A stretch of DNA of 64,000 bases, taken from contig CAUYUJ010020161.1 in the NCBI GenBank assembly GCA_963575745.1, positions 7,501 to 71,500 on the forward strand. The letters are read 5' to 3'. The stretch's first letter is position 1. Each line of letters opens with the position of its first letter. The notes under the pieces are model-generated. The model saw nothing but the letters and a program-made list of their open reading frames with translations. It was not told the DNA's origin and searched no databases. This document shows positions 32,446 to 42,063 of this stretch, piece by piece. This stretch comes from Prorocentrum cordatum (lineage: Eukaryota; Sar; Dinophyceae; Prorocentrales; Prorocentraceae). A program made the position numbers and the translations under genes.

Positions 32446-32857
32446 AGCCTGGCGAAGGACCCAACCATATGCAGTTGAGAGTACCGCAATTGTGAATATC
32501 TTCTTCGGTGGCGCTCCCTATGGGGCCACGAGCCGTATGAGGGGTGTGCCGAAATGCGTGGCAGTGTACACAACACGAACGAAGACGATAGGTCCGAATA
32601 TGAAAGCTTGAGCGCGTGCGAGTCGGATCGCGAGCGAGTCTGATTATGAATGAATCTGCGCGCGATTGATTCTATTCGCATGAATGCGTGCATGGATACG
32701 CCCAGTGTAAATGTATGTATACGACTGTGAACAGTTTGGGTCTGCGTGACTCTCGGTACTCGTGACTCTGAGCGTCGCCTCTGCAGGGGGCTTCCCTGGG
32801 AACCCCGACGGCAGCGCCCGCGCGCCGCGACGCCCATGTCGGCACGCCACACACCTG
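32446..32857. other. Spacer with one satellite fragment
   Basis: 32500-32560 contains a diverged 90-bp satellite fragment in the same orientation as the main array. The rest (including short GAATGCGTGCATG repeats) carries no gene. Confidence 0.5.
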
Positions 32858-34320
32858 GTGTGCGGGACGCATGCGGACGGCAGCACTGGGGCCTTCGGTG
32901 GAGCTCCCTGTGGGGCCACGAAACGTGTGAGGGGTGTGCCGAAATGGGTGTGCGGGACGCATGCGGACGGCAGCCATGGGGCCTTCGGTGGAGCTCCCTA
33001 TGGGGCCACGAAACGTGTGAGGGGTGTGCCGAAATGGGTGTGCGGGACGCATGCGGACGGCAGCACTGGGGCCTTCGGTGGAGCTCCCTGTGGGGCCACG
33101 AAACGTGTGAGGGGTGTGCCGAAATGGGTGTGCGGGACGCATGCGGACGGCAGCCATGGGGCCTTCGGTGGAGCTCCCTATGGGGCCACGAAACGTGTGA
33201 GGGGTGTGCCGAAATGGGTGTGCGGGATGCGGACGGCAGCGGGGCCTTCGGTGGAGCTCCCTGTGGGGCCACGAAACGTGTGAGGGGTGTGCCGAAATGG
33301 GTGTGCGGGACGCATGCGGACGGCAGCCATGGGGCCTTCGGTGGAGCTCCCTATGGGGCCACGAAACGTGTGAGGGGTGTGCCGAAATGGGTGTGCGGGA
33401 CGCATGCGGACGGCAGCACTGGGGCCTTCGGTGGAGCTCCCTGTGGGGCCACGAAACGTGTGAGGGGTGTGCCGAAATGGGTGTGCGGGACGCATGCGGA
33501 CGGCAGCACTGGGGCCTTCGGTGGAGCTCCCTGTGGGGCCACGAAACGTGTGAGGGGTGTGCCGAAATGGGTGTGCGGGACGCATGCGGACGGCAGCCAT
33601 GGGGCCTTCGGTGGAGCTCCCTATGGGGCCACGAAACGTGTGAGGGGTGTGCCGAAATGGGTGTGCGGTGCATGCGGACGGCACGCACTGGGGCCTTCGG
33701 TGGAGCTCCCTGTGGGGCCACGAAACGTGTGAGGGGTGTGCCGAAATGGGTGTGCGGGACGCATGCGGACGGCAGCCATGGGGCCTTCGGTGGAGCTCCC
33801 TATGGGGCCACGAAACGTGTGAGGGGTGTGCCGAAATGGGTGTGCGGGACGCATGCGGACGGCAGCACTGGGGCCTTCGGTGGAGCTCCCTGTGGGGCCA
33901 CGAAACGTGTGAGGGGTGTGCCGAAATGGGTGTGCGGGACGCATGCGGACGGCAGCCATGGGGCCTTCGGTGGAGCTCCCTATGGGGCCACGAAACGTGT
34001 GAGGGGTGTGCCGAAATGGGTGTGCGGGACGCATGCGGACGGCAGCACTGGGGCCTTCGGTGGAGCTCCCTGTGGGGCCACGAAACGTGTGAGGGGTGTG
34101 CCGAAATGGGTGTGCGGGACGCATGCGGACGGCAGCCATGGGGCCTTCGGTGGAGCTCCCTATGGGGCCACGAAACGTGTGAGGGGTGTGCCGAAATGGG
34201 TGTGCGGGACGCATGCGGACGGCAGCACTGGGGCCTTCGGTGGAGCTCCCTGTGGGGCCACGAAACGTGTGAGGGGTGTGCCGAAATGGGTGTGCGGGAC
34301 GCATGCGGACGGCAGCCAGG
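32858..34320 (+). repeat. 90-bp satellite with alternating monomer types
   Basis: Sixteen full monomers and one partial. Type A has GCACTGGGGCC and CCCTGTGGGG; type B has GCCATGGGGCC and CCCTATGGGG. The order is A B A B A B A A B A B A B A B A b, so alternation fails only once (monomers 7-8). Monomers 5 (83 bp) and 10 (89 bp) are variants. Because 90 is divisible by three, all frames stay open and give spurious ORFs of several hundred codons on both strands. Confidence 0.9.
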
Positions 34321-34725
34321 GGGAGGAGGAGAGGAGGAGGAGGAGAGGAGGTGGGACGCGGGGCGCTGTCTCTTCAAAACGAGGACCCAGCACCACAGGA
34401 TGGTTGGGAAAAACACAGGGAATGGACGTCCGAGCGATGGCGAGCCTCCCTCCCCCCATCCCTCTTTCAGGAAGGAGGGGGGGGAGAGGGGGGCGGAGGC
34501 GAGAGGGGGAATGGAGGCGGTTGCGGTGGTGGTGCATAGTCTTGGGGCCCGCACCACCACCTCCCTCACCACATCCCTCTCCCAGGGAAGGAGGGGGGAG
34601 AAGAGGAGGGCGGAGGAGGGAGGGGGAATGATGGTGGTGGTGGTGGTGGTGGTGGTGGTGGTGGTGGTGGTGGTGGTGGTGGTGGTGGTGGTGGTGGTGG
34701 TGGTGGTGTATCTTCTTAGGGCCTG
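34321..34725. mobile_element. Fragments of MITE families B and O with (GGT)n
   Basis: 34400-34444 matches the right end of family B (AATGGACGTCCGAGCGATGG). 34523-34550 and 34700-34722 resemble right ends of family O (GGTGGTG..ATAGTCTTGGGGCC and GGTGTATCTTCTTAGGGCC). 34628-34706 is (GGT)n. Confidence 0.5.
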
Positions 34726-37331
34726 CACGGTGAGGGGCAACATCAGGGGGGTCGGAGGCGACGATATTGGCGAATGGCCTGGGGGCGGGCATTACACGTA
34801 CTCGGCCGAGAGCCTCGCCGAAGGCATGGACCATCGGGAGGTTTTAGATTCGAGGTCCCGAGGAAACACAGGCATGGGTTAAGGCAAGGAGCGTGGATTA
34901 GCGACGTGTCGTGTTTCCATACAGGACCTGCGCGCTGCGCCACCAAATCGGGCGGCACTGGTGCCGTTTCTTCTCGGGGGTACCTTATCCGATCCATAGA
35001 TTGCCATAGATCTGGCGACTTGAATGTGCAGCATATCCACACTTCCCTAGCGTGCGCCCGACAGGTTTTCGGGCGTTTCGTGGAAGCCTGAAGATTTTCC
35101 AGCCTCGGGGTGCTCTCCAGCGGCTGCGCCTCGCCGAGGGCGTTCCGGGGTGCCCGGAGCGTCCCGAACGGCCGCCGGAGAGCCGAGTTATGACAGCCAG
35201 GGGGCAACGTCAGGGGGGGGGTATGGGCTCAGGAGGGAACGCATCGACTCCCAGTCGCCTGCTGATCGCGGTCGACCCCGCACGGGAATCTGCGGATTCG
35301 CCATCGGGTGCCTGTCGCCGATCTGTCAACGCTGCATCGCCGATTCGCGCTTGAAGGAGGAGGAGGAGGAGGAGGAGGAGTAGGAGGAGGAGGAGGAGGA
35401 GGAGGAGGAGGACAGGGAGGAGGAGGAGGAGGAGGAGGAGGAGGAGGAGGAGGAGAGCAAAGTTGTCGTCTCTGCGTGCAGGAGTGACTTTCCACGGGAG
35501 TGGCATCCTTTTTGCGTGGGCTCCTCACCGTGCATTTGAAGCTGGAAAGATCGGGACGTGTCTTTCTTCCCCGTAGAAAGACCCCTTGGAGAAAAACGAT
35601 CGTACCTCATCATTGGGTTGCTCCTGGCCCTGGCCCCCCCCCCGCGGCCCCCGAAAGTTGCGCCCCTGAGGTCTCTCCTGTGCCCAGGGCCGCTCCGGCG
35701 TGTGGCCGGGGCGCGTGGGTTTTGCTCCTCGGCCTCTGGGGTTTGAGGGCCCTCGTGCCAGAGGCCCTGGCTCGGACCTGGGCTCTCTCCTCGGCTCGGG
35801 CCGGTCTCGGGTCTGTGGGCTCGGGCTCGGTCTCGGGCCTGGGGAGCAGGCTCGGCCTCGAGCTCGGGCCTGGGCTCGAGCCTGAGGCCCAGGCTCCGGC
35901 CCGGGCTCGGCTCGAGCTCGGGCCCAGGGGGGGGGAAATGAGCCCGATCGTACCCGCCTCGGACTGTTCAGGAACGAAAGGGCACCGATTACAACCACTC
36001 AAGTCGGGCGCGTCACAGCCGAATTGAGACAGACAGCAAACGTACTACCCTCATGCGCAGTGGAGAAGCTCTCGTGGGGCCGCCTCCTACGAGCCTTTGC
36101 GCAGCCTCTTACGGGCTTCCGTCAGGCTCTCGAGAGGTTTCGGAGAGGCTCCCGAAAAGGGCTGCTTCGAACCGGCCGCTGTGGAGGGACAGGGTGACCC
36201 AGAGCCCCGAGCGTTGTGGAAAGAGCACGGCGGGAGGTTTGGCCGTTTTCGGCATCCGGGGGGGGGGGGGGGCCCTCGCCGGGCCCCGGGGCCGTTCGGG
36301 GCTCAAGGGACGCGACGGGGGTCAGCCAGAGCGCCGGATCCTGCAGGATCCTGCAGAGCCAGGGGTACATTGACCCGGGCCTGGGTGGAGGATCCTGAAA
36401 GATCTTGCAGGATCCTGGAACCCCTGACTGACCCGAGGTTTGGATTGACCCGGGTCAGTAGGTATCCGAAACGACTCAGGATGAAAAGGTGGTCCCTCGA
36501 GAACTGGTCAAAATCACGGTCAAACCGAAGTATGAGATCGAGATCGGTTCTGGGAGGGTGCCTTCGTGTTCTTCGTGTTTGTTGGATGTTTTTGTGCATC
36601 CTGGCGGAGGGTACCCTCGAATTTTCTTCGGTTTGGCTGGCGGAGGGTCTCATGTTCCTGCAGGATGTTTTTCTGTCCTAGGTCCGGCCCTACTGGGGAC
36701 CTCGTTCAGTACATCGGGCACCCCTCGAGCATCCAGGATCTAAGTTTGCGGACGGTCTTGGCTTGCTGTTGGGCCTCTGGAGGCCCCTACGACAGGACTC
36801 ATTTCGACTCCTCCACTTCGATTCGGTTCGATTTCGATGGCTTTCGATTCCGATTCGATTCGACTTGGGATTCCGATTTGGGCTCCGATTTCTTATGAGG
36901 CATACTAGCCTGCCGAGTTCCGCCGATTCGACTCTTCCCGACTCGGCTGCCGATTCCCGCCGATTCGGCTCCTTTCCATCGCCGATCCGACTTGTCGATT
37001 CGATTCTGGGCTCTCCTGCTACGGGGGCCTCGGCGTAGAGGCCTCTGGTGGGGGGCCCCCGACCTCCCTAGCCGGGGTTCCTCCTCCTCCTCCTCCTCCT
37101 CCTCCTCCTCCTCCTCCTCCTCCTCCTCCTAGCCGTTCCTCTCGGGGAGGGGGGGGGGGGGGCGAGGTTTACTCCTGGCTCCAGGGGCCGACTCGCACGC
37201 CACCCTGGCCTGGCCAGGTGTGCGCACCCGCCCGTCCTCGTCCCGGGGCCGGGCTGCACCGGGGTGGCCGGGCTCGGTGCCCGCGGCCACGGTCGGTATC
37301 TCCTCGGGGGCGGAAAAGAGGGGGGTGATGG
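34726..37331. other. Unassigned region with simple repeats
   Basis: Holds (GGA)n at 35355-35457, CTCGGG hexamer repeats at 35740-35930, GATTCGATTC repeats at 36790-37020, and (TCC)n at 37079-37131. No conserved coding region recognised. Confidence 0.5.
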
Positions 37332-37468
37332 CTAGGGGGGGTTGGATGTCATGGCGCGGGCCATGATATTTCCCCAGATCTCATGGCGCAATTCTTATTT
37401 CATTACGTCCCTGGCCCCCCCCGCTGGGCCGCGCACATGCCGCCGGTCATGATTTGCACCCCCCCCCT
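37332..37468. mobile_element. MITE family P, copy 1
   Basis: Starts CTAGGGGGGG and ends CATGATTTGCACCCCCCC. Both ends pair through GGGGGGG and a CATGAT core (ATGGCGCGGGCCATGAT). A near-identical copy lies at 40413-40547 inside VPS51 intron 3. Confidence 0.7.
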
Positions 37469-37503
37469 GGACATCCCCCTCTTGGCCGCTCCCCATCTCC
37501 TGG

Positions 37504-37686
37504 AGACAGTGGGGGCCCATGCCGAGGAGCGCCCTGCTTGCCTCCAGGGCGCCCTGGGTTCCTTGGGCGCCTCGATGGTCTTGCGATGAAGGGCGCGACG
37601 TCCCCACACCAGAAATCCAAGGACGTCCTGGGGTCTCAGGGTTGGGCTTCTTGTGGAAAGTTTCTTGTGGTCGGGCTCCTACTGTA
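37504..37686. mobile_element. MITE family F (Tc1/mariner-like ends), copy 1
   Basis: Left end ACAGTGGGGGC and right end GCTCCTACTGTA, with the family interior (GGACGTCCTGGGGTCTCAGG). Copy 47229-47414 shows the clean TA-CAGTGGGGGC...GCCCCCACTG-TA form. A family E copy adjoins it at 37685. Confidence 0.6.
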
Positions 37687-37864
37687 GCGTGTCGCCCCGC
37701 CTTTTCTGGCCCACCGCGCTTCGGCGCGACACTCTATCCACTTCCCGGCCTCCCAGCGTCAACGTCCCCAGCTTTTCCCAGCCTCCCGCCCCGCGGAGCG
37801 GAGCGACACGGTATCCGCTCGCATGGCAGAGCATGTCGCAGGGGCAGCCGCGGCGACACGCTAT
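37685..37864. mobile_element. MITE family E, copy 2
   Basis: TAGCGTGTCGC at the left and GCGACACGCTA at the right, with the same interior as 863-1074. It lies 26 bp upstream of the VPS51 start codon, so it may contribute to the 5' leader or promoter. Confidence 0.65.
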
Positions 37865-37889
37865 CCAAAAACGCCCGACCGTACTTAGC

Positions 37890-38524
37890 ATGGTTTCAGA
37901 TGGTTCCAGGCGGGTTGGGGCGATGCTCAGCGCCTACTACGGCATCGACGTCACTGGCGGCGCCGCAGCGCAGGCTTCGGCCCGACCAGCGAAGCCGATC
38001 GACCGAGAAGGCTTCGACGCCAAGCAGCACTTCGAATCGGTGGTCAGCACGGGGCTAGTCGTTGACGTTGTTAAGCAGGCCAACGAGCTGGATGAAGAGG
38101 TCCGCGATCTAGACGGCGACAACCAGATGGTGGCGTACGAGAACTACAGCAAATTCATCCGAGAGACCGACGTGATCAAGCAGATCAAGACCAGCATGGA
38201 TGAGCTGAAGCCAGACCTCGGGCGCCTTGAGCAGAGTTTCGAAAAGATCATTGCGGGCCAGCGCAAGGTGGACGCCGGGGTCTCTGGTAGGGCCCATGAG
38301 ATCGAGGCCTTGCTTAAGCAGCAGGCCCTCTTTAGCAAGCTGAAGGTTCTGATGGACCTGCCGACGACGCTGGCGAAGTGCTTGGAAAAAGAGTCCTACA
38401 GCAACGCTTGCCGGGCCTACAGCTGCTGTGCGCCCTTCCTCCGGCAGCACAAGGGAATCCCCGCCTTCCAGAGGATCATCGAGGACGTGGAGCACCAGAT
38501 GAGCCGCATCCGAAGCGCTCTCAG
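37890..38524 (+). CDS. VPS51: VPS51 (GARP/EARP tethering subunit), exon 1
   Basis: ATG 37890 gives MVSDGSRRVGAMLSAYYG, the conserved VPS51 start where basic residues precede MLxxYYG. Then come a conserved helical region (FDAKQHFESVVSTGLVVDVV), the family signature YENYSKFIRETDVIKQIK, and a coiled coil that continues to RIIEDVEHQMSRIRSAL. VPS51 joins VPS52, 53 and 54 in GARP (trans-Golgi) and EARP (recycling endosome), tethering vesicles and binding SNAREs. The exon ends at CTCAG before GTCAGG, phase 2. An in-frame ATG at 37923 is the alternative start. Confidence 0.85.
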
Positions 38525-38703
38525 GTCAGGGGAGCAAGAGGTCATGATAATGATACGATCCAAGATTTCCAACACATTTCCAGGATTTCCCAGATTTCGA
38601 ACATGTCCACACGAGCTCCAGAAACGAGGGCCGCCAGATACCTTGGAAATCTTGAAACGCATCCTGGGCCAATCCAATCATGACATCATTCTCGTCCTAT
38701 CAG
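38525..38703 (+). mobile_element. VPS51 intron 1, MITE family D
   Basis: A 179-bp GT-AG intron. Its ends form an imperfect inverted repeat around GTCATGAT and CAAGATTTCCAA; the right end TCATGACATCATTCTCGTCC reappears inverted at 61044. TCAGG occurs at both boundaries, as expected of a target-site duplication used for splicing. Confidence 0.65.
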
Positions 38704-39430
38704 GGCCCGCCTCAAGTCCCCCTCCACCCCCGTCGACGAGGCAGTGAACGGTTCGCTGACGCTGCTCGACTTGGGCGAGGATTATGCCAAGATCACCAGA
38801 GAGTTCCTGCAGGGCAGGACGGCCACGCTGCAGGGGGTGTTGAGCGAGTCGTCTGCCCCTGCGGCAGACAGCGGAAAGCCGGGGGCGGTGCTTCAGAGTG
38901 CTTCCACGGCGGCGGCCGAGAGGTACCTGCCGGTAATCCGCGACACGATTGTAGGCATGCGCAAGATTCAGGGCACGCTGCCGGCCTCCGAGGTCGAGGC
39001 CGCAGACGGAAGCGCTCTGCCCGACTTCGTGGCCGCCAGGCTGGAGGATCTGAGCGACCGCATTGGCCGGCACGCCGAGAAGAGAGACGTACCAGTGGAC
39101 ACGCTCGTCGAGTGCATGCAGGTCCTGAGAGCCTCTCTGGGCCAGCTGGAGCCGCTCATGCCGGAGCTGGTGGCCAGGCTGACCCATGAGCTCCTGGCTC
39201 ACCAGGCCGGCCTCGGCATCGGAGGGCTCTTCTCTGCTGCCGTCGTGGCCGCGGCCGCCGAGCTCGGCCGGCTGCGCTGCGAGTGCCAGCGGCTGGAGGA
39301 GTCCAAGAGCCGCAGCGTGGACGGCCTCCTGGAGGAGGTCGGCAGCGCGGAGCGCGCCCTCGCCTCCGGGGTGCAGCAGGCGGTGCAGCTCTGCCAGCCC
39401 CTGCTGAGCGCCACTGCTCTGAGCACCCAG
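38704..39430 (+). CDS. VPS51: VPS51, exon 2
   Basis: Begins in phase after intron 1 (ARLKSPSTPVDEAVNG) and runs 242 codons, mostly helical: LLDLGEDYAKITREFLQGR, then RYLPVIRDTIVGMRKIQG, and ends SATALSTQ. Length, helix content and position match the middle of VPS51; residue identity is weaker than in exon 1. The frame stays open beyond 39430 into MITE sequence, which is why the end was set by the CCCAGGAT duplication. Confidence 0.75.
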
Positions 39431-39478
39431 GATCTTGGCAGCCCCGATGCGCCCGTTTCGAAGCGCAGCACGTGCCAG

Positions 39479-39862
39479 GCCAGCCACAACTGGGGGAGCT
39501 GTGGTCCTTACCTTAGTGGGCCCTGGAAGCGACAGGGCCGTTTTTTTACCGGTTCCGTTTTGCCGTTTTTGTTGCCGGTTCCGACGCCGTTTTTTTACCG
39601 GTTCCGTCGCCGTTTTTTGACCGGTTCCGGCTCCGGTTCCAATTCTGGAGCCGTTTTTGTTGCCGTTTCCGGTCGCCGTTTTTTTGCCGTTTCCATTTTG
39701 AAGGAACATTTTTTTGGAAACGGTGAAAAAACGGCCCTGCCGTTTCCGGGGCCCTTACCCCCCTGGGGGACCCATCGATTTCGACACCCCTCTCGAGGGA
39801 TCGTCGATGCGATGGGTTCCCCCAGGGGGGTGAGGACCACAGCTCCCCCAGTTTTGGCTGGT
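39479..39862. mobile_element. MITE family J nested in L
   Basis: Inverted ends RCCAGCCAMAACTGGGGGAG and a further GCTGTGGTCCT match. It interrupts L between GCAGCACGTGC and CGTCAAGACGTCCG, which are continuous in the L copy at 60783. It carries K and another palindrome (39759-39836, CCCCCCTGGGGGACCCATCG). Confidence 0.7.
39518..39753. mobile_element. Inverted-repeat element K nested in J
   Basis: Left end GGGCCCTGGAAGCGACAGGG pairs with the right end CCCTGCCGTTTCCGGGGCCC, enclosing repeats of ACCGGTTCCG and CCGTTTTTT. Single copy in the window, so its family status is provisional. Confidence 0.55.
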
Positions 39863-39996
39863 CGGCGTACCCGTCAAGACGTCCGTGGTACTACGCTGCG
39901 CGTTGGCTCCACGTATTGGCCCACACGTTGGCGACCGCATCGCGCCAAACGCACGTTTTCAATCTCCGTGTTGAGCTGCGTGTCAACACGCTGCGG

Positions 39997-40163
39997 TTAA
40001 GTCGGGCCTGTCCCTCTACAGGGGGAATATTCAAAAATCGTAAAAAATAGCCTGGGGATTATTGTTTGACTGTTTTGTTTTTTTGTGTATTTTTAGAGTA
40101 TTTGTTGGGTATTTTTTATTTTTCGTCAAACCCCCCCCCTGTAGAGATACAGGCCCGACTCAA
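39997..40163. mobile_element. MITE family A, copy 1, nested in L
   Basis: Inverted ends TTAAGTCGGGC and TTGAGTCGGGC, followed by CTGTCCCTCTACAGG on the left, with an AT-rich centre. The flanking 8-bp duplication is CGCTGCGG / CGCTACGG (39989-39996, 40164-40171). It lies within family L, so it arrived later. Confidence 0.85.
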
Positions 40164-40206
40164 CGCTACGGGTTGCGCGTTGCGCATCGGGGCAGTCAAG
40201 CCCCAG

Positions 40207-40329
40207 GATGGACGTGCCGCCAAGCAGCTCGTGAGCACCCTGGACAGGCAGCTGTCCGATCTGTGCTCCGCCCTCGCCGAGGCCTGCCGCGCCTGCGCCG
40301 CCGGCGGCGCCGCAGACCCGGCTCTGCGG
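40207..40329 (+). CDS. VPS51: VPS51, exon 3
   Basis: Forty-one codons in frame with exon 2: DGRAAKQLVSTLDRQLSDL, then CSALAEACRACAAGGAADPALR. Helical, as in the corresponding VPS51 region, but too short to identify alone. Placed by phase on both sides (phase 0 in, phase 0 out) and by the duplications bounding its introns. Confidence 0.65.
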
Positions 40330-40656
40330 GCCCCAAGAATATACACCACCGGCACGTCGACTCTTCCCCTTCCTCTGCCCTCTTTCGGGGCCGGCAAAGA
40401 GGGGGGTGATGACTAGGGGGGGGGGATATCATGGCGGGGGCCATGATGTTTTCCCCAGATCTCATGGCGCCTCTTCTTATTTCATTACGTCCCTGGTCCC
40501 CCGCTGGGCCGCGCACATGCCGCCGGTCATGATTTGCACCCCCCCCTCTTGGACACCCCCCTCTTTGCCGCCCCCGACTCTTATTCCGCTCCTCTTTCCT
40601 GGGAGAGGGAGGGGGTGAGGGAGGGGGGTGGTGGTGTACATGTTTGGGCCCCGTAG
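40330..40656 (+). mobile_element. VPS51 intron 3, MITE family O with P inside
   Basis: GC-AG intron of 327 bp. Its very ends are an inverted repeat: GGGCCCCAAGAATATACACC on the left, and on the right the inverse of GGGGCCCAAACATGTACACC. A family P copy (40413-40547) sits in the middle, surrounded by a further GGCAAAGAGGGGGGTG repeat pair. Confidence 0.75.
40413..40547. mobile_element. MITE family P, copy 2, nested in O
   Basis: Almost identical to 37332-37468, including the CATGGCGGGGGCCATGAT core and the terminal CATGATTTGCACCCCCCC. Confidence 0.7.
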
Positions 40657-40785
40657 GTTCGGCGCCCCGAGCTGGAGGCGCTGGCCAAGCTGGACCGCGC
40701 GGGCGGCCTCTTCAGCCTGGCCCTGCTGGCGCTGGGCAGGCGGCTGGAGGAGAAGGTCTTCGGCGGCGCCTGGGCGAAGGCCAGG
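40657..40785 (+). CDS. VPS51: VPS51, exon 4
   Basis: Forty-three codons: VRRPELEALAKLDRAGGLFS, then LALLALGRRLEEKVFGGAWA and KAR. Helical and in frame with its neighbours. Its end lies within AAGGCCAGGG, which occurs again at the start of exon 5, so the exact cut is ambiguous. Confidence 0.65.
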
Positions 40786-40786
40786 G

Positions 40787-40945
40787 TTTGGTAGGGCCTG
40801 TCACTCTACAGGAGGAGCATCCAAACCTAGGCACACAATCGTCTGGGGACGATTTTTCGACCATCTTTGACCATCTTTGAATTTGTTCTGACTATGTTTT
40901 GTTCTTCGTCCCAAATCCTCCTGTAGGAGGACATGCCCGACCTAA
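40787..40945. mobile_element. VPS51 intron 4: MITE family A, copy 2
   Basis: Left end TTTGGTAGGGCCTGTCACTC, right end CCTCCTGTAGGAGGACATGC then CCGACCTAA. The exact 8-bp duplication GGCCAGGG flanks the insertion (40779-40786 and, beyond the C element, 41114-41121). The intron is therefore this element plus the later C insertion. Confidence 0.85.
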
Positions 40946-41109
40946 GTCAGGAGGGGAAGAAACACACAGACACAATGAATCGTCGATTCCCCCAAAAAAT
41001 TGGGAAGTATGGGCAGTTTGGGGGGAAGACGAAAGCCCAGAAAATATAAGAAAATATGGGGGATCCTGTTATTCGTGTCTATTTTTTTGTGTGTCCTTGG
41101 GCCCCTTTA
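40946..41109. mobile_element. VPS51 intron 4: MITE family C inserted at the edge of A
   Basis: Starts with GAAGAAACACACAGACACAA and ends TTGTGTGTCCTTGGGCCCC. Flanked by CTAA (40942-40945 and 41110-41113), the last four bases of A, so C inserted after A. A relative lies at about 62160-62330. Confidence 0.7.
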
Positions 41110-41120
41110 CTAAGGCCAGG

Positions 41121-41343
41121 GACCTGTGCGCGGACCTCGACTCGACGGCCGCCGAGCTCGCGCCCTGCCCGGCGCTCCTGGCGGCCACCAGGTCGGCGAG
41201 CGAGGCCGCGATGGCGCGCTACGTCGCCACGTGCGCAGAGCGCCTCGGGGGCATCCTCCGCGACGCCATGAAGGGCCGCGATTGGAAGTCGTCCTGGGAG
41301 CTGGACGGGCCTAGCCTGGTCCTCGAGATGGTCTTCAAGGAGT
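41121..41343 (+). CDS. VPS51: VPS51, exon 5
   Basis: Seventy-four codons: DLCADLDSTAAELAPCPALL, then RYVATCAERLGGILRDAMKGRDW and VLEMVFKE. The block with RLGGILRDAMKGRDW aligns by eye with the VPS51 segment that carries LRKSVETRDW in animals. The exon ends in AAGGAGT before GCTTGG (GC donor), leaving one base that completes a cysteine codon with the exon at 51786. Confidence 0.75.
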
Positions 41344-41344
41344 G

Positions 41345-41474
41345 CTTGGCGTCGCTCGGACGTGTGCATGTTTTCTCGGCGAGAACCATCGAGGACCATC
41401 CTGGACCATCGACCAGAAAAAACACGCACGAAACCGAAAAATGCACGGGAAATGGACGTCCGAGCGACGGCAAG
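41345..41474. mobile_element. MITE family B, copy 2, at the VPS51 intron 5 donor
   Basis: A 130-bp element, ends CTTGGCGTCGCTCGGACGT and the inverse ACGTCCGAGCGACGGCAAG, with 4-bp duplication AGTG (41341-41344, 41475-41478). The GC donor is made from the last G of the duplication and the first C of the element. Confidence 0.85.
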
Positions 41475-41727
41475 AGTGGGGGTGCAGAAGGGGGGTACTT
41501 CCCCCCCCCTTGCAGGAAGACGGAGGGGGGAAGGCGAGAAAGTAGCAGCAGGAGGTTGCAAACAAGGCGGGATGGAAGGAAGGGAACAGGAAGACGAGGG
41601 AAGGAGTATAGAAATGAGAAGGAAGGGGTATCTCCTCACCCATCCTACATCTGGACCGCATCTCCCTCCTCCCTCCTCCTTCATCCGTCCTGCTTTCTCC
41701 CTTTTCCCTCGTCGCTTCCCTTTCGCT

Positions 41728-42050
41728 TTCCTCCTCCTCCGCCTCCTCCTTCTCCTCCTCGTCCTTCTCCTCCGCTTCTTCCTCCGCCTCCTCCTGCTCC
41801 TCCTCTTTCTCCTCCTTTTTCTCCTCCTCTTCTTCCTCCGCCTCCTCCTCCTCTTCCTCCTCTTCCTCCTCCCCCTTCCCCTCCTCCTCCTCCTCCTCCT
41901 CCTCCTCCTCCTGCTCCTCCTCCTCCTCCTCTTTCTCCTCTTCTTCCTCTTCCTCCTCCTCCTCATCATCAGCATCATCATCATCCGCTTTCTCCTCCTC
42001 TTCTTCTTCCTCCTCCTCCTCATCCTCCTCCCCCTCCTCCTCCTGGACGT
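41728..42050 (+). repeat. (TCC)n polypyrimidine tract
   Basis: Over 300 bp of TCC/TTCCTCC on the + strand, just upstream of the AG at 42062-42063. Arginine-rich or glutamate-rich open frames on the minus strand are artefacts of it. Confidence 0.9.
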
Positions 42051-42063
42051 TCACTCGCGCCAG

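Larger units (their letters stand above)
39434..40201. mobile_element. VPS51 intron 2, MITE family L with nested insertions
   Basis: Ends CTTGGCAGCCCCGATGCGC and its inverse (GCGCATCGGGGCAGTCAAG) are flanked by the 8-bp repeat CCCAGGAT (39426-39433 and 40202-40209). The intron (about 39431-40206, GA-AG) starts and ends inside that repeat, and removing it restores the frame STQ-DGRAAKQL. A simple copy of L lies at 60783-60982. Families J (with K) and A are inserted in this copy. Confidence 0.85.

Noticed and set aside
32858-34320. CRISPR array
   Set aside because: There are no unique spacers; whole monomers repeat. The organism is a eukaryote.
32672-34882. Open frames of 230-520 codons on both strands through the 90-bp satellite
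   Set aside because: The monomer length is a multiple of three and lacks stops, so every frame is open. No variation pattern suggests selection on one frame.
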